A stretch of DNA of 53,987 nt from an uncultured Actinomycetes bacterium (GCA_937128055.1 CAKZMC010000160.1:1-53987); one strand, 5' to 3'. Shown: positions 41,852 through 50,892, counted from the stretch's first letter. A program made the numbers and translations. Notes: generated from the letters alone by a model not told the origin.

Positions 41852-43495
41852 ATGTGGATCAGGGACGCGGTGCGGGACATAAAGGAGCGCAGAATAAACG
41901 GCATTATATTCCAGCACGAGGCGGAGCCCCTCCACAACCGCCCCGATGACCTGGCTCGCGCCAGGGAGATGCTCGCGGAGGCCCTGGGTGCGGAGTGGGT
42001 GAGCGACGACCCGGCGATCCTCATCGGCTACTCCCGTGACCAGGGCCCCTTGCCGGCGCGCTATCCCCACCTGGTGGTCATGCCGCAGAGCAGCGAGGAG
42101 GTGGCGGAGGTCTATCGCGTGGCCAACGAGTGCGGGGTGGACGTCATCCCCATGGGTACCGGACTCACCACCATGGGCCTGCACATCCCCATGTACGGCG
42201 GCATCGTCATGGACCTGCGGCGCATGGACCGCATCCTGGAGGTGGACGGGGAGAACATGTTCATGGTGATCCAGCCGGGGGTGAATTACCTGGCGGCGCA
42301 GGTGGAGGCGCAGAAGGTGGGATGCCGGGTGCTCAATCCCTCCACCGCGGCCACGGCGGGGGTCATCTCCAACCACGCCTTCTGCAACATCAATACCCTG
42401 GCCTCCAAGTACGGGTTCGGCATGGACAACATCATCGACGTGACCATGGTCATGCCCGACGGCACCATCCTCAAGACCGGCCCCGCGGCCTGCGGGTCGG
42501 TGAAAGCGCACGTGCCGGGGCCCGGCCCCGACATGTCCTCCCTCTTCCGCTACGCCTACGGCACCCTGGGGACGGTGACCGAGATGACCCTGCGCCTCTA
42601 CCCGGAGCCGCGCCATACATACCAGATATTCCCGGTATATGAAGAGGACGACCTGACCGTCGTTATCGACGTGCTCTACAGGGTCGCCAACGAGAACCTC
42701 GCCCTGGAGCTGGCCCACATGCAGAACTCCTTCTTCGGCATCTTCGTGGGGGAGACGAACGCGCAGGCCAGCGCCGTCGCGGGAGCCTTCCCCCGCAACA
42801 ACCTCCTCACCATCTTCGGCGGCTGCAGCGAGGAGGAGGCGAGGCTCAAGGCCGAGATAGTACAGCGGGCCATACTGGAGATCGACCCCGCCTGGGGTTT
42901 CCTGCCGGCGGAGATGGTGGAGGAGATCGCGGGGGAACTGCGCAGCGTCAACCTCGACCGCTGGCAGAAATACTTCAACGTCACCGTGCGCGTCATGAGG
43001 GTAAGGGGATCCTTCCTCATCGGGGCCCTCATCGGCCACCTGGACGATTTCCTGGAGGCGGAACGCGACATGCGCCGGGTGACCAGCGACCAGGTGGGCC
43101 ATAGCGAGGACATCCTCCCTCCCGACGACGCCTCCACCTACCTGCAGCCCTACCACATGGGCCGTTCCGCCTACATGGAGTACGATCTCTATGCCAACCA
43201 GGGGGACAAGGACGACAACATGCGCATGTTCCTGACCTACATGCGCGCCATGTTCCAGGGGCAGCTTGCCCACGGCCTGGTGCTGGCCGCAGGCGCCCTT
43301 CCGCTCTACAAGGGAATGCCGCTGCCGCTCCCCGCGTGGATGCCGGGGCTCGACGATCTCATGGCCCTCTTCATGCCCGGCGCCTCGACTTACCTGGACA
43401 CCTTCACCGCCTTCAAGATGGCGGTGGACCCCAACAACGTGGCCAACCGCAGGTGGGATTACCGCACGGGGTTGTGCAAGAAGATCTCCCTATAG
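41852..43495 (+). CDS. FAD-binding oxidase, type 4 (subunit 2)
   Basis: This 547-aa flavoprotein has PHLVVMPQSSEEVAEVYRVA, the FAD loop IPMGTGLTTMGLHIPMYGG, STAATAGVISNHAF and a C-terminal DPNNVANRRWDYRTG. It resembles vanillyl-alcohol-oxidase/alkyl-dihydroxyacetone-phosphate-synthase-type proteins. Together with the Fe-S protein it should oxidise a hydroxy acid or alcohol and pass electrons to a membrane or soluble carrier. It starts 4 nt after the Fe-S gene and ends 10 nt before a convergent flavodoxin. The actual substrate is not evident. Confidence 0.85.
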   Translation: MWIRDAVRDIKERRINGIIFQHEAEPLHNRPDDLARAREMLAEALGAEWVSDDPAILIGYSRDQGPLPARYPHLVVMPQSSEEVAEVYRVANECGVDVIPMGTGLTTMGLHIPMYGGIVMDLRRMDRILEVDGENMFMVIQPGVNYLAAQVEAQKVGCRVLNPSTAATAGVISNHAFCNINTLASKYGFGMDNIIDVTMVMPDGTILKTGPAACGSVKAHVPGPGPDMSSLFRYAYGTLGTVTEMTLRLYPEPRHTYQIFPVYEEDDLTVVIDVLYRVANENLALELAHMQNSFFGIFVGETNAQASAVAGAFPRNNLLTIFGGCSEEEARLKAEIVQRAILEIDPAWGFLPAEMVEEIAGELRSVNLDRWQKYFNVTVRVMRVRGSFLIGALIGHLDDFLEAERDMRRVTSDQVGHSEDILPPDDASTYLQPYHMGRSAYMEYDLYANQGDKDDNMRMFLTYMRAMFQGQLAHGLVLAAGALPLYKGMPLPLPAWMPGLDDLMALFMPGASTYLDTFTAFKMAVDPNNVANRRWDYRTGLCKKISL

Positions 43496-43505
43496 CGGCG
43501 GCGGC

Positions 43506-44006
43506 TCAGCACACCTTTTCCATCACCTCGCGGGCGAAGGCGCGCGCCTTCTCCAGGCGGGACTCGTCGGGCTGTCCCTTGGTCTGCGGCGCGTACTCCG
43601 CGAACTGGCGGTGGCGCGGGTTCTCGCTCTTGGAAAGGAATTCCATGATGGCTTCGGCCATCTCTCCCTGGCAGTTGAACATCCCCACCAGGTCCACGTC
43701 CACCAGCGACGCCCTGCAATTTTCCAGGTAACGGGCGACGTTCTCGCCGTCCTCGGGGTTGGAGTGGGTGATGAAGACGGCCACCTTCCTGCCCCGCGCC
43801 TTTTCCTCCAGGAAGGCCTTGGCGTCGCTCGCCGGGTTGGCGGCGTGGATGGGGAACCCGATGAAGGCGAGGTCGAAGCCCTCGAGGCTTTCCACTTCGC
43901 CCAGGGGTTTGAGTTCCTTATCCGCCTCGATGGCATCGTAGATTGCCTCGGCCACCTTCCGGGTGTTCCCCGTCTGGGAAAGGTAAGCCACAAGAACTTT
44001 CATCAT
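43506..44006 (-). CDS. Flavodoxin-family protein
   Basis: This 166-aa protein has a flavodoxin fold with the FMN phosphate loop in VAYLSQTGNTRKVAEAIYD, then IGFPIHAANPASDAKAF and the C-terminal part of the sheet (VDLVGMFNCQGEMAEAI). It probably carries electrons. It is convergent with the oxidase cluster. A perfect 13-bp palindrome CTGTGTGACACAG lies at 44054-44066 upstream and may be an operator; a weak -10 TAGAAT lies near 44075. ATG 44006 and 44003 are both possible. Confidence 0.87.
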   Translation of the reverse strand: MMKVLVAYLSQTGNTRKVAEAIYDAIEADKELKPLGEVESLEGFDLAFIGFPIHAANPASDAKAFLEEKARGRKVAVFITHSNPEDGENVARYLENCRASLVDVDLVGMFNCQGEMAEAIMEFLSKSENPRHRQFAEYAPQTKGQPDESRLEKARAFAREVMEKVC

Positions 44007-44232
44007 GCACCTCCTCGCACGCGACTGTTAAGCCGGAAGCCCCGCAAGCGGTCCTGTGTGACACAGAACAATTCTACCAGAAGTTGACGGCAGGTTAACG
44101 AAAATGGCGGGATGACATATCCCCGCGCCTCCCGTAGCGCGGGCGGGGATAATGCGGATACTATGATAGACGGGAGGACGCTGGGAAAGCGAGGACGCAG
44201 GGAAGGCGATAGGGGCGGATAAGGAGGCTTTC

Positions 44233-45312
44233 ATGGCAAAGGTTAAATCGTGCGTGGAGTGCGGCGTTCCGCTCGCGGTGAGCCGGGATCACGTCTGGCA
44301 CGAAAACGGGGTGATAGCCCAGGCCAAGAACCCCGATCACCGCATGGTCTTCTTCGAGTCCGAGAACATAGACCGCGTTTTCCAAAAGATCGAGGAGATC
44401 ATCGGCATATCCGTGGAACGCATAGTGGTGGAAAGCCAGCGCCGTTCTACCAGGGAATACCTGGAAAAGCAGTTTCCGCTGGCGGTGAGGAGGATGCTTT
44501 ACTTCATGCAGCCGGGGTTGATAGCGAAGCGAATGGCAGGGATCGCCAACCTTTACGGGTACGGGCACGTAGAGCTGGTGGAGGTGCGCGCGGGCTATTT
44601 GTGGCGCGCGAGGAAGGGTGAAGACTACCTGGTCATGACCATCAAGCATCCCTATTCCATCTATCGCTACAGCGGCGACAACCTGGGGGGCATGGAGGCG
44701 GTCACGGGGCGCGCCTGCTCGGTGACCCGGGAGAGGACCGGCGAGGACACCTACCGGCTGGAACTGACGGTGGGCCGTCACCCGGTGGAGCTGGAGGAAA
44801 GGCTGGCGCGGCGGAAATACGCTTACAAGGAAGGAAGTATCCGTATGGAGAGGTGCCCGGCTTGCGGCGTCCCCCGGGGAGTGGCGCGCTGCAGGTGGGA
44901 CCTGGAGAACGGGACGATCACCGATCCCGACACGGGCAGGAGGATGGCTCTCTTCGGGCCCGCCTCCCTGGAAGCCGCCTTCGGCGAGCTGGAAAGCGAA
45001 TTGGGGGAGACCATCCCGGACACCGTCATCGAGGCGCAGCGTCGCTTCGTGAGGGAGGCGATGCGCAAGGGTGACTGGCGAGCCTATACCTCGTCGCTGG
45101 AGGAAATCCTGGCCACGCGGGGGCTGGGCATGCTCGCCGCGTTCGAGGCGGACGACCGGAGGCTCGCGCTCACCATCCAGAACCCCTGCCTCCACCTCTG
45201 GGTGGTGGGCCTGGTGCAGGGGATTTTCGAGCTGGAAACAGGCCACGAGACCTCGAATCGCGAATGGAGCCTCGCTCCCGACGGCGACCTCACCGTAACG
45301 GTGAGCGCGTAA
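44233..45312 (+). CDS. CxxCG double-domain protein (paralogue B), function unknown
   Basis: This 359-aa protein consists of two related halves. Each begins with a knuckle (SCVECGVPLAVSRDHVW; RCPACGVPRGVARCRW), followed by NGxI, a helix with LExxLG/IEEIIGISVERIVVE, RRxxxxY-like segments and a C-terminal beta part (ELVEVRAGYLWRARKGED; LAAFEADDRRLALTIQNP). The second part resembles a V4R-like (4-vinyl reductase) domain, but I am not sure. Only one CxxC is in each half, so metal binding would need the two halves or a dimer. AAGGAGG precedes ATG. A frameshifted paralogue lies on the other side of the oxidase cluster. Confidence 0.75.
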   Translation: MAKVKSCVECGVPLAVSRDHVWHENGVIAQAKNPDHRMVFFESENIDRVFQKIEEIIGISVERIVVESQRRSTREYLEKQFPLAVRRMLYFMQPGLIAKRMAGIANLYGYGHVELVEVRAGYLWRARKGEDYLVMTIKHPYSIYRYSGDNLGGMEAVTGRACSVTRERTGEDTYRLELTVGRHPVELEERLARRKYAYKEGSIRMERCPACGVPRGVARCRWDLENGTITDPDTGRRMALFGPASLEAAFGELESELGETIPDTVIEAQRRFVREAMRKGDWRAYTSSLEEILATRGLGMLAAFEADDRRLALTIQNPCLHLWVVGLVQGIFELETGHETSNREWSLAPDGDLTVTVSA

Positions 45313-45480
45313 CGCGCTCGCGCCGCGGCTTGAGCGGCGGGTCTTCCCGGTGCCGGGTTGACGGCGGTCATGGAGGCGTCCTCGCGCCTCAAACATAATT
45401 GTGACCAGGCTCCTTTCGTGTACGGGGATTTGGTAAGGGCCTACAGGCTTAAGAGTGTGCCCGAGGCGGGGAGGGAGAGA

Positions 45481-46476
45481 TTGCAAGAATTCGACAGGAG
45501 GGAATTCCTGGAAAAGGCGGGCTCCGTGGCCGCGGGCCTCGGAGCGCTATACCTGGCCGCGGTCCTGCCGGGATGCGGGAAGGGAGAGAGCGGTACCTGC
45601 CCCGTCGACGAGGGGCCGCCGGCCACCGCAGAGGAGCTGCCGTCGCCGCAACCCGTCGCGGAGGCTCCGGCGGGCATCGTGGTGGTGAGAGGGAGCGACC
45701 CCGCCACCATGCTGCGCCGTGGCCTGGAGGAGCGGGGTGACTCCGCCCGGCTCGATCCCTCGGGCAAGAAGGTGCTCATCAAGGTGAACGCCGCATTCGC
45801 GCGTTCCCCGCAGGAAGCCACCACCACCCATCCGGACCTGGTGGCCGAGGCGGTGAGGTTTTTCCTGGCGGCCGGCGCGGCGAAAGTCACGGTGTACGAC
45901 CATATACTCCAGGACCTGGTGGATCCCACCCTGGAAAAGAACGGCATCGGGCCGGCGGCGCGCGCGGCGGGGGCGGAGCTCGCCGTCTACGCGGTGGGAA
46001 AGCCGGGGAAATCGCGAGTGGTGCAGGTCCCCAACGGTCGAGCCCTGCCCTCGGTCGGCATCCTGGAGGAGATCTTCCAGGCGGACATCATCGTCAACAT
46101 GCCCAAGGCCAAGCATCACAGCGGCGCCGGCCTCTCCATGGCCATGAAGAACCTCATCGGATGCACGCAGAACATGGGGCGCATGCACGAGAGCGATCTC
46201 CACCGCGCCATAGCGGAGCTGAACACGGTCATCCGCCCTTCGCTGGTGATCCTGGACGCCACGAGCATCCTCCTGGACAACGGGCCGGGAGGGCCGGGCA
46301 CGGTCTCCCGTCCCGGCACGCTGGTCATCGGCGGCGATCCCGTGGCGGTGGATGCTTATGCCTGCTCCTTTTTCGGGGTGCCGCCGCGCGATATCCGCTA
46401 CCTGTCGCACGGCGAGGAGCTCGGTGTGGGCAGCATGGATTTCCAGTCCCTGGGAGTCAAGGAGGTGGCCGTTTAA
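45481..46476 (+). CDS. DUF362-domain protein with Tat signal
   Basis: The 331-aa product begins with a short Tat-type signal (FDRREFLEKAGSVAAGLG) and a possible lipobox VLPGC around residue 31, so it should be exported folded. The body is a DUF362 domain (KVLIKVNAAFARSPQEATTT, then MPKAKHHSGAGLSMAMKN and DPVAVDAYACSFFG). TTG 45481 is preferred: GGGGAGGG lies 5 nt upstream and gives a normal Tat n-region; longer in-frame starts back to 45358 would bury the signal. It heads a three-gene cluster with NapH- and NapG-like ferredoxins. DUF362 function is unsettled, often next to Fe-S proteins. Confidence 0.85.
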   Translation: MQEFDRREFLEKAGSVAAGLGALYLAAVLPGCGKGESGTCPVDEGPPATAEELPSPQPVAEAPAGIVVVRGSDPATMLRRGLEERGDSARLDPSGKKVLIKVNAAFARSPQEATTTHPDLVAEAVRFFLAAGAAKVTVYDHILQDLVDPTLEKNGIGPAARAAGAELAVYAVGKPGKSRVVQVPNGRALPSVGILEEIFQADIIVNMPKAKHHSGAGLSMAMKNLIGCTQNMGRMHESDLHRAIAELNTVIRPSLVILDATSILLDNGPGGPGTVSRPGTLVIGGDPVAVDAYACSFFGVPPRDIRYLSHGEELGVGSMDFQSLGVKEVAV

Positions 46477-46479
46477 GGC

Positions 46480-47388
46480 ATGGAGGGCAGGCAGAGGCGT
46501 ATCGCGCGCTGGACGAGGAGGGTGGTGCAGCTCTCCTTCCTCGGATTTTTCGTCGCGCTGGCGTGGGCGGCCTCCTATCCTCCTTCCGGGGCCGTCGGCG
46601 AGAACCTCTTCCTGCGCGTGGACCCCCTGGCGGCCTTCGTCGCCGCGTACGGCAGTTCCCTCTGGCTCTACCTCCTGCCCGCCTGGGTGATGCTGGGGCT
46701 GACCTTCCTGAGCGGGCGCTTCTTCTGCGGCTGGATATGTCCCCTGGGGACCGTGTTGGAAATTATCCCTAGCCCGTGGAAGAGGCGCAGGAGGAAGCTC
46801 TCCGGGCTGCGCGCCCGGGACCTTTCCGGTAGGCCGCTGCGGGAGGGCGACCGCCGCCTGCGCCTTAAGTACCTCTTCCTGGCGGTGCTGGCGCTGCTCT
46901 TCCTTGTGGGCACGAACCTTTTCTGGATCTTCGACCCCCTGGTCGTCGCCAACCGCGCCGTGGTCTTCATCCTTGCCGGCAGCGTACCCCTGGTCTTTGT
47001 CGCCCTCGCCGTCCTTGCGGTGGCGGCCGGACCGCGCTTCTGGTGCCAGGAGATGTGTCCCCTCGGCGCCTGCCTTTCCCTGGCGGGCATGGCCGGCTCG
47101 CGCCTGCCCGCGGCGGCCAGCCCCCTGGCTCTGGTGAAGCGGGAGGAATCGTGCATCCACTGCGGGAAATGCGCCTTGGCCTGTCCCTTCGGCATCGTGG
47201 AGGTGGCCGACGCCCGCAGGACGGGACGGCTCGCCCTGGCCGACTGTGCCCTGTGCGGCGAGTGCGTCGCGGCCTGTCCCCGGGAGGGCGCCCTTTCCCT
47301 GCGGGCCATGGGAGCGCCCATCATGGTTTCGAGGGGGAAGGGGACGACGGGCGAGGCGCGGGAGGAGGGAGCGGCATGCGCGGTGTGA
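46480..47388 (+). CDS. NapH/MauN-like membrane polyferredoxin
   Basis: This 302-aa protein has about four or five membrane segments and the paired CxxxCP motifs of NapH (FFCGWICPLGTV and FWCQEMCPLGACL). A C-terminal 2x[4Fe-4S] ferredoxin domain shows CIHCGKCALACP and CALCGECVAACP. It should pass electrons from the quinone pool or ferredoxin across the membrane to exported partners. It starts 3 nt after the DUF362 gene and overlaps the next by 13 nt. Confidence 0.9.
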   Translation: MEGRQRRIARWTRRVVQLSFLGFFVALAWAASYPPSGAVGENLFLRVDPLAAFVAAYGSSLWLYLLPAWVMLGLTFLSGRFFCGWICPLGTVLEIIPSPWKRRRRKLSGLRARDLSGRPLREGDRRLRLKYLFLAVLALLFLVGTNLFWIFDPLVVANRAVVFILAGSVPLVFVALAVLAVAAGPRFWCQEMCPLGACLSLAGMAGSRLPAAASPLALVKREESCIHCGKCALACPFGIVEVADARRTGRLALADCALCGECVAACPREGALSLRAMGAPIMVSRGKGTTGEAREEGAACAV

Positions 47389-47996
47389 AGATCGCCCGCC
47401 GCGATTTCCTCGCCCTCGGCCTGACGGGGGCCGCGGCCGCTTTCCTCCACGGTATCCTGCGCCGGGAAGCCTCCGCCGCCCCCCTGCTGCGCCCCCCGGG
47501 AGCACAGGACGAGGAGGAGTTCCTCTCCCGCTGCCTGCGCTGCCAGGAATGCGTGCGCGCCTGCCTCACGGAATGCCTGGAGCCGGCGGGTAAGGAATAC
47601 GGCGCCGCGGCGCTCTGGACGCCGCGCCTCAACCCGGTCCTCGCCAAGTGCGAGTTCGAGCTGTGCGGCAGGGCCTGCGCTCGCGCCTGCCCCGTGGGGG
47701 CCATACGGCGTCCCGCGGACGAGGAGGTGCGCATAGGCACGGCATCCGTGAACCGTTCCAAGTGCATCGCCTGGAACGAGGGGAAATCATGCCTGGTCTG
47801 CTACGAGCGCTGTTCCTACCAGGCCATAGAGGTCGACTCACGCGGCCGCCCGCGAGTGGTCGCCGAGAGGTGCACCGGATGCGGGGCCTGCCAGAACACC
47901 TGCGTGACCTGCCCCGACCCCGCCATCGTGGTCTACCCGCCGGGGGAGATCCCAGGGGGCGGCGGCGGGAAGGGAAAGCAAGTCAAGCAAAACTGA
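47376..47996 (+). CDS. Tat-exported NapG-like ferredoxin
   Basis: This 206-aa protein begins with a Tat signal (KIARRDFLALGLTGAAAAF). It carries four cysteine clusters: CLRCQECVRAC, CEFELCGRACARAC, the SKCIAWNEGKSCLVC region and CTGCGACQNTC. It resembles NapG/periplasmic 4Fe-4S proteins. With the upstream NapH-like gene it forms an electron chain to the outside. GGAGGAGGGAG precedes ATG. No nitrate reductase or other terminal reductase is in the window, so the electron acceptor is open. Confidence 0.88.
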   Translation: MRGVKIARRDFLALGLTGAAAAFLHGILRREASAAPLLRPPGAQDEEEFLSRCLRCQECVRACLTECLEPAGKEYGAAALWTPRLNPVLAKCEFELCGRACARACPVGAIRRPADEEVRIGTASVNRSKCIAWNEGKSCLVCYERCSYQAIEVDSRGRPRVVAERCTGCGACQNTCVTCPDPAIVVYPPGEIPGGGGGKGKQVKQN

Positions 47997-48381
47997 CGAG
48001 GCCAACGTTCCGGTCAACACTTGGGGTCGGGACTCATCTATTGCCTTTTTCAAGGCCATGCCGCCGGACAGTGGCCTCGCTCCTCGTTCATGTCTTGGGT
48101 GGGTAAGCGGGGGCGCGCCTCCGATCGCGGGTGAGCGGGGAAGCGCCTCCGATCTTCGCTCTTATGCATGGGCCTGGGAAAACACATCTATCACCAAGAT
48201 CGAAGGTCGAGGACAGGACCCCCATTGCATCTCCATGTGCGCGGGAGGCGATAATTACTCAAGCGTTTCCCCGTTGCTGCCGGGAAAGACGCCGCTTCGG
48301 CCATTCTCGGCAAAACGGACGCGCAAAACGGATATAATTAGAAAAATGTGAGACCCGGTCGCCCGTGAGGAAAGGAGCCCC
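47997..48381. other. Intergenic region with promoter and short direct repeat
   Basis: About 385 bp without a gene. Two 22-nt near-copies (AAGCGGGGGCGCGCCTCCGA, 48105; GAGCGGGGAAGCGCCTCCGA, 48133) lie 28 nt apart. A perfect -10 TATAAT (48333-48338) lies about 43 nt before ATG 48382, with no good -35. GGAAAGGAG precedes that ATG. Confidence 0.5.
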
Positions 48382-49515
48382 ATGGATGTGCAAGCCACCG
48401 TCGAGGAATGCCTGGAGTTATGGCGGAACCCCTATCCGCAGCTGGCGCGCCTGCGCGAGGAAGGGGAGAGGCCGGTGGCGTTCTTCTGCTCCTACACGCC
48501 GGAAGAGATATTGCATGCGGCCGGCCTGACCCCCGTGCGCCTCATGGGGGCGGTGCGCACCATCACCCACGCCGATGCCCACCTGCAGCCCTACTGCTGC
48601 TCGCTTGCCCGCACCGACCTTGATATGGCCTTGGCGGGAGAGCTGGGTTTCCTGGAGGGGGAGGTGTTCGTGCAGACCTGCGACACCATGATGCGCCTCT
48701 CGGATATCTGGCGACGCAACGCGGGACTTTCCTTCCACGGCGACCTGGTGCTCCCTATTCGCATGGGGGAAGAGATATCCCTGCCCTTCATCGTCGAGGA
48801 GGTACGCCGCTTCCGGAAGCAGGTGGAGTCGTTCATCGGGCGAGAGATATGGGACGACGCCATAGAGGAGAGCATGCACGTCTACAACCGCAACCGGCGC
48901 CTGGCGGAAAGGCTCTACGGGCTGCGGCGCGAGAACCCGGGCATCCTGGACGGGCTCTCGGCCACCGCCTGCCTGGTGGCCGGGTTCTGGATGCGCAGGG
49001 ATAAGCACAACGAGCTGCTGCACGAGCTGGTTGAGGAGCTGGGGAAAGGAAGAATATCCCAGGAGGAGAGGGTGCCCCTGCTGGTGAGCGGCAGCGTTTG
49101 CACCATGCCGGACCTGCCGGAACTCCTGCTCGAGCTGGGGGCGGACATGGTGGACGACGATCTCTGCTGCGGTCACCGCTACTTCGACGCCTTCGCCGAC
49201 GAGTCCGTCTCCCCCGAGGAGGCCCTGGCGAAACGCATGTGGGAGCGGGTCAACTGCCCTGCCAAGCACCAGTGCATAGAGGACCGCGCCGAACGCCTCA
49301 TGCGGCAAGTGGGCGACTGCGGCGCCAAGGGGGTGGTTTTCTACCTGCAGTCCTTCTGCGAGCCGCACCTCTTCGACATCCCTTACCTGCGGGGGCGGCT
49401 GCAGGAGGAGCTCGGGGTGCCCTCGCTGGTGCTGGAAAGCGAATTGCAGTCCTTCTCGCGGGGGCAGTTGCGCACCCGCCTGCAGGCCTTCATCGAGACC
49501 ATAAGAGGAGTTTAG
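48382..49515 (+). CDS. 2-hydroxyacyl-CoA dehydratase / benzoyl-CoA reductase-like subunit 1
   Basis: This 377-aa protein has the HgdB/BcrC-type fold with an N-terminal Cys (FFCSYTPEEILHAAG), YCCSLARTDLDMAL, VQTCDTMMRLSDIW, DLCCGHRYFD and YLQSFCEPHLFDIPYL. These Cys residues bind a [4Fe-4S] cluster that performs difficult radical reductions or dehydrations of acyl-CoA thioesters. The next gene encodes its partner. No ATPase activator (HgdC/BcrA-D type) is nearby. The enzyme could be a dehydratase or a ring reductase; sequence alone does not separate them. Confidence 0.82.
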   Translation: MDVQATVEECLELWRNPYPQLARLREEGERPVAFFCSYTPEEILHAAGLTPVRLMGAVRTITHADAHLQPYCCSLARTDLDMALAGELGFLEGEVFVQTCDTMMRLSDIWRRNAGLSFHGDLVLPIRMGEEISLPFIVEEVRRFRKQVESFIGREIWDDAIEESMHVYNRNRRLAERLYGLRRENPGILDGLSATACLVAGFWMRRDKHNELLHELVEELGKGRISQEERVPLLVSGSVCTMPDLPELLLELGADMVDDDLCCGHRYFDAFADESVSPEEALAKRMWERVNCPAKHQCIEDRAERLMRQVGDCGAKGVVFYLQSFCEPHLFDIPYLRGRLQEELGVPSLVLESELQSFSRGQLRTRLQAFIETIRGV

Positions 49516-49525
49516 GGGGTTCACG

Positions 49526-50779
49526 ATGAGCAGCGATGGAAACGCGGACGCCAGGGCGGCGGACAAGGAACGGAGGCGCATCAAATCCACCGAGGCCATG
49601 CGGGACCTCATGGTCAAATACTACACGGAGGCCAAGGCGGCGGAGGGCACGGATAAGCATATCGCCTGGATCACCAGCGGCGCGCCCGTGGAGCCCCTCA
49701 TCGCCTTCGACGTCATCCCCGTCTACCCGGAGAACCACGGGGCCATGTGCGGTGCCGCCCATATGAACGTGGAGCTGTGCGAGGCGGCGGAGGCGCGAGG
49801 CTTCTCGCGCGACCTCTGCTCCTACGCCCGCGGGGACATCGGGAGCGCCCTCACCAAAGGGGGGCCCATCGGGGGGCTGCCCCGCCCCACCTTCCTGATC
49901 GCCTGCAACAACATCTGCAACACCGTTTTCAAATGGTACGAGGAACTCTCGCGCTTCTTCGGGGTGCCCCTCTTCATCTACGACACTCCCTTCGTGCGCG
50001 GGGAGCTGCCCGCGCACATCGCCGACTACTCCCTCCGGCAGATGAAGGAATACATTTCCTTCCTGGAAAAAACAACCAATAAGGAATACGATGAGCAGCA
50101 CTTCGTCGAGGTGGCCGCGAAATCACTCTTCGCCTCCGGGCTGTGGGCGGAGGTGCTGGCCTGCAACCAGCACCGGCCCGCGCCCATGACCTGTTTCGAC
50201 GCCTTCATCATGATGGCCCCCATCGTCACCCTGCGCGGCACGCAGGAGGTGGTCGATTTTTACCAGGGATTGCTCGCCGAGATGCGGGAACGCGTGGAGC
50301 AGGGCATCGGCATACTGCCCTCGGAGAGGTACCGCGTGCTCTGGGACAACATCCCCGTCTGGTACGAGCTGCGCAACCTGGGGAGGCTCTTCCTGGAGCT
50401 GGAGACCTGCCTGGTGGCGGACACCTACACCAGCGCCTGGACCTTCGAAGACGTGGACCCGTCCGACCCCCTGGGCAGCATGTCCAAGATCTACGCCGAG
50501 GTTTACCTGAACATAAACCTGGAGCGCATGGCGGACAAGATAGAATCGCTGGCTGCCCGCTTCGACGTCGACGGCATGATCATGCACTCCAACCGGAGCT
50601 GCAAGCCCTACTCCCTGGGCCAGTACGACCTGGCCAAGGAGTTCACGCGCCGCACCGGCAAGCCGACCCTCGTCATCGAGGCCGACCACACCGACTCGCG
50701 CTGGTACAACCGCGCCGAGGTGGAAACCCGCATCCGCGACTTCGTGGAGAACCTCCTGGGAGGCGGCGTCGGCCTTTGA
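49526..50779 (+). CDS. 2-hydroxyacyl-CoA dehydratase / benzoyl-CoA reductase-like subunit 2 (BcrB/HgdA-like)
   Basis: This 417-aa protein is the second catalytic subunit. It shows ITSGAPVEPLIAFDVIPVYP, DLCSYARGDIGS, IACNNICNTVFKWYEELS, HSNRSCKPYSLGQYDL and a C-terminal TLVIEADHTDSRWYNRA typical of the family. It lies 10 nt after subunit 1. Conserved Cys residues match the cluster ligands of BcrB. Together they form an O2-sensitive alpha-beta core that needs an ATP-driven electron donor encoded elsewhere. Confidence 0.85.
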   Translation: MSSDGNADARAADKERRRIKSTEAMRDLMVKYYTEAKAAEGTDKHIAWITSGAPVEPLIAFDVIPVYPENHGAMCGAAHMNVELCEAAEARGFSRDLCSYARGDIGSALTKGGPIGGLPRPTFLIACNNICNTVFKWYEELSRFFGVPLFIYDTPFVRGELPAHIADYSLRQMKEYISFLEKTTNKEYDEQHFVEVAAKSLFASGLWAEVLACNQHRPAPMTCFDAFIMMAPIVTLRGTQEVVDFYQGLLAEMRERVEQGIGILPSERYRVLWDNIPVWYELRNLGRLFLELETCLVADTYTSAWTFEDVDPSDPLGSMSKIYAEVYLNINLERMADKIESLAARFDVDGMIMHSNRSCKPYSLGQYDLAKEFTRRTGKPTLVIEADHTDSRWYNRAEVETRIRDFVENLLGGGVGL

Positions 50780-50892
50780 TGGAGACGCGCTCTCCCCGGC
50801 TCGCGGCCGCCATAACGGGGGCCGCCTTCTCCCCCGCATATCCTGGTGACGGTCCGTGCCTGGGCGGCGCTGCGAGGCGGTCTTTTTCAGGT

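Noticed and set aside
41729-43273. 514-aa minus-strand ORF opposite the second FAD oxidase
   Set aside because: Composition is that of an antisense shadow; the plus-strand frame has clear FAD motifs.
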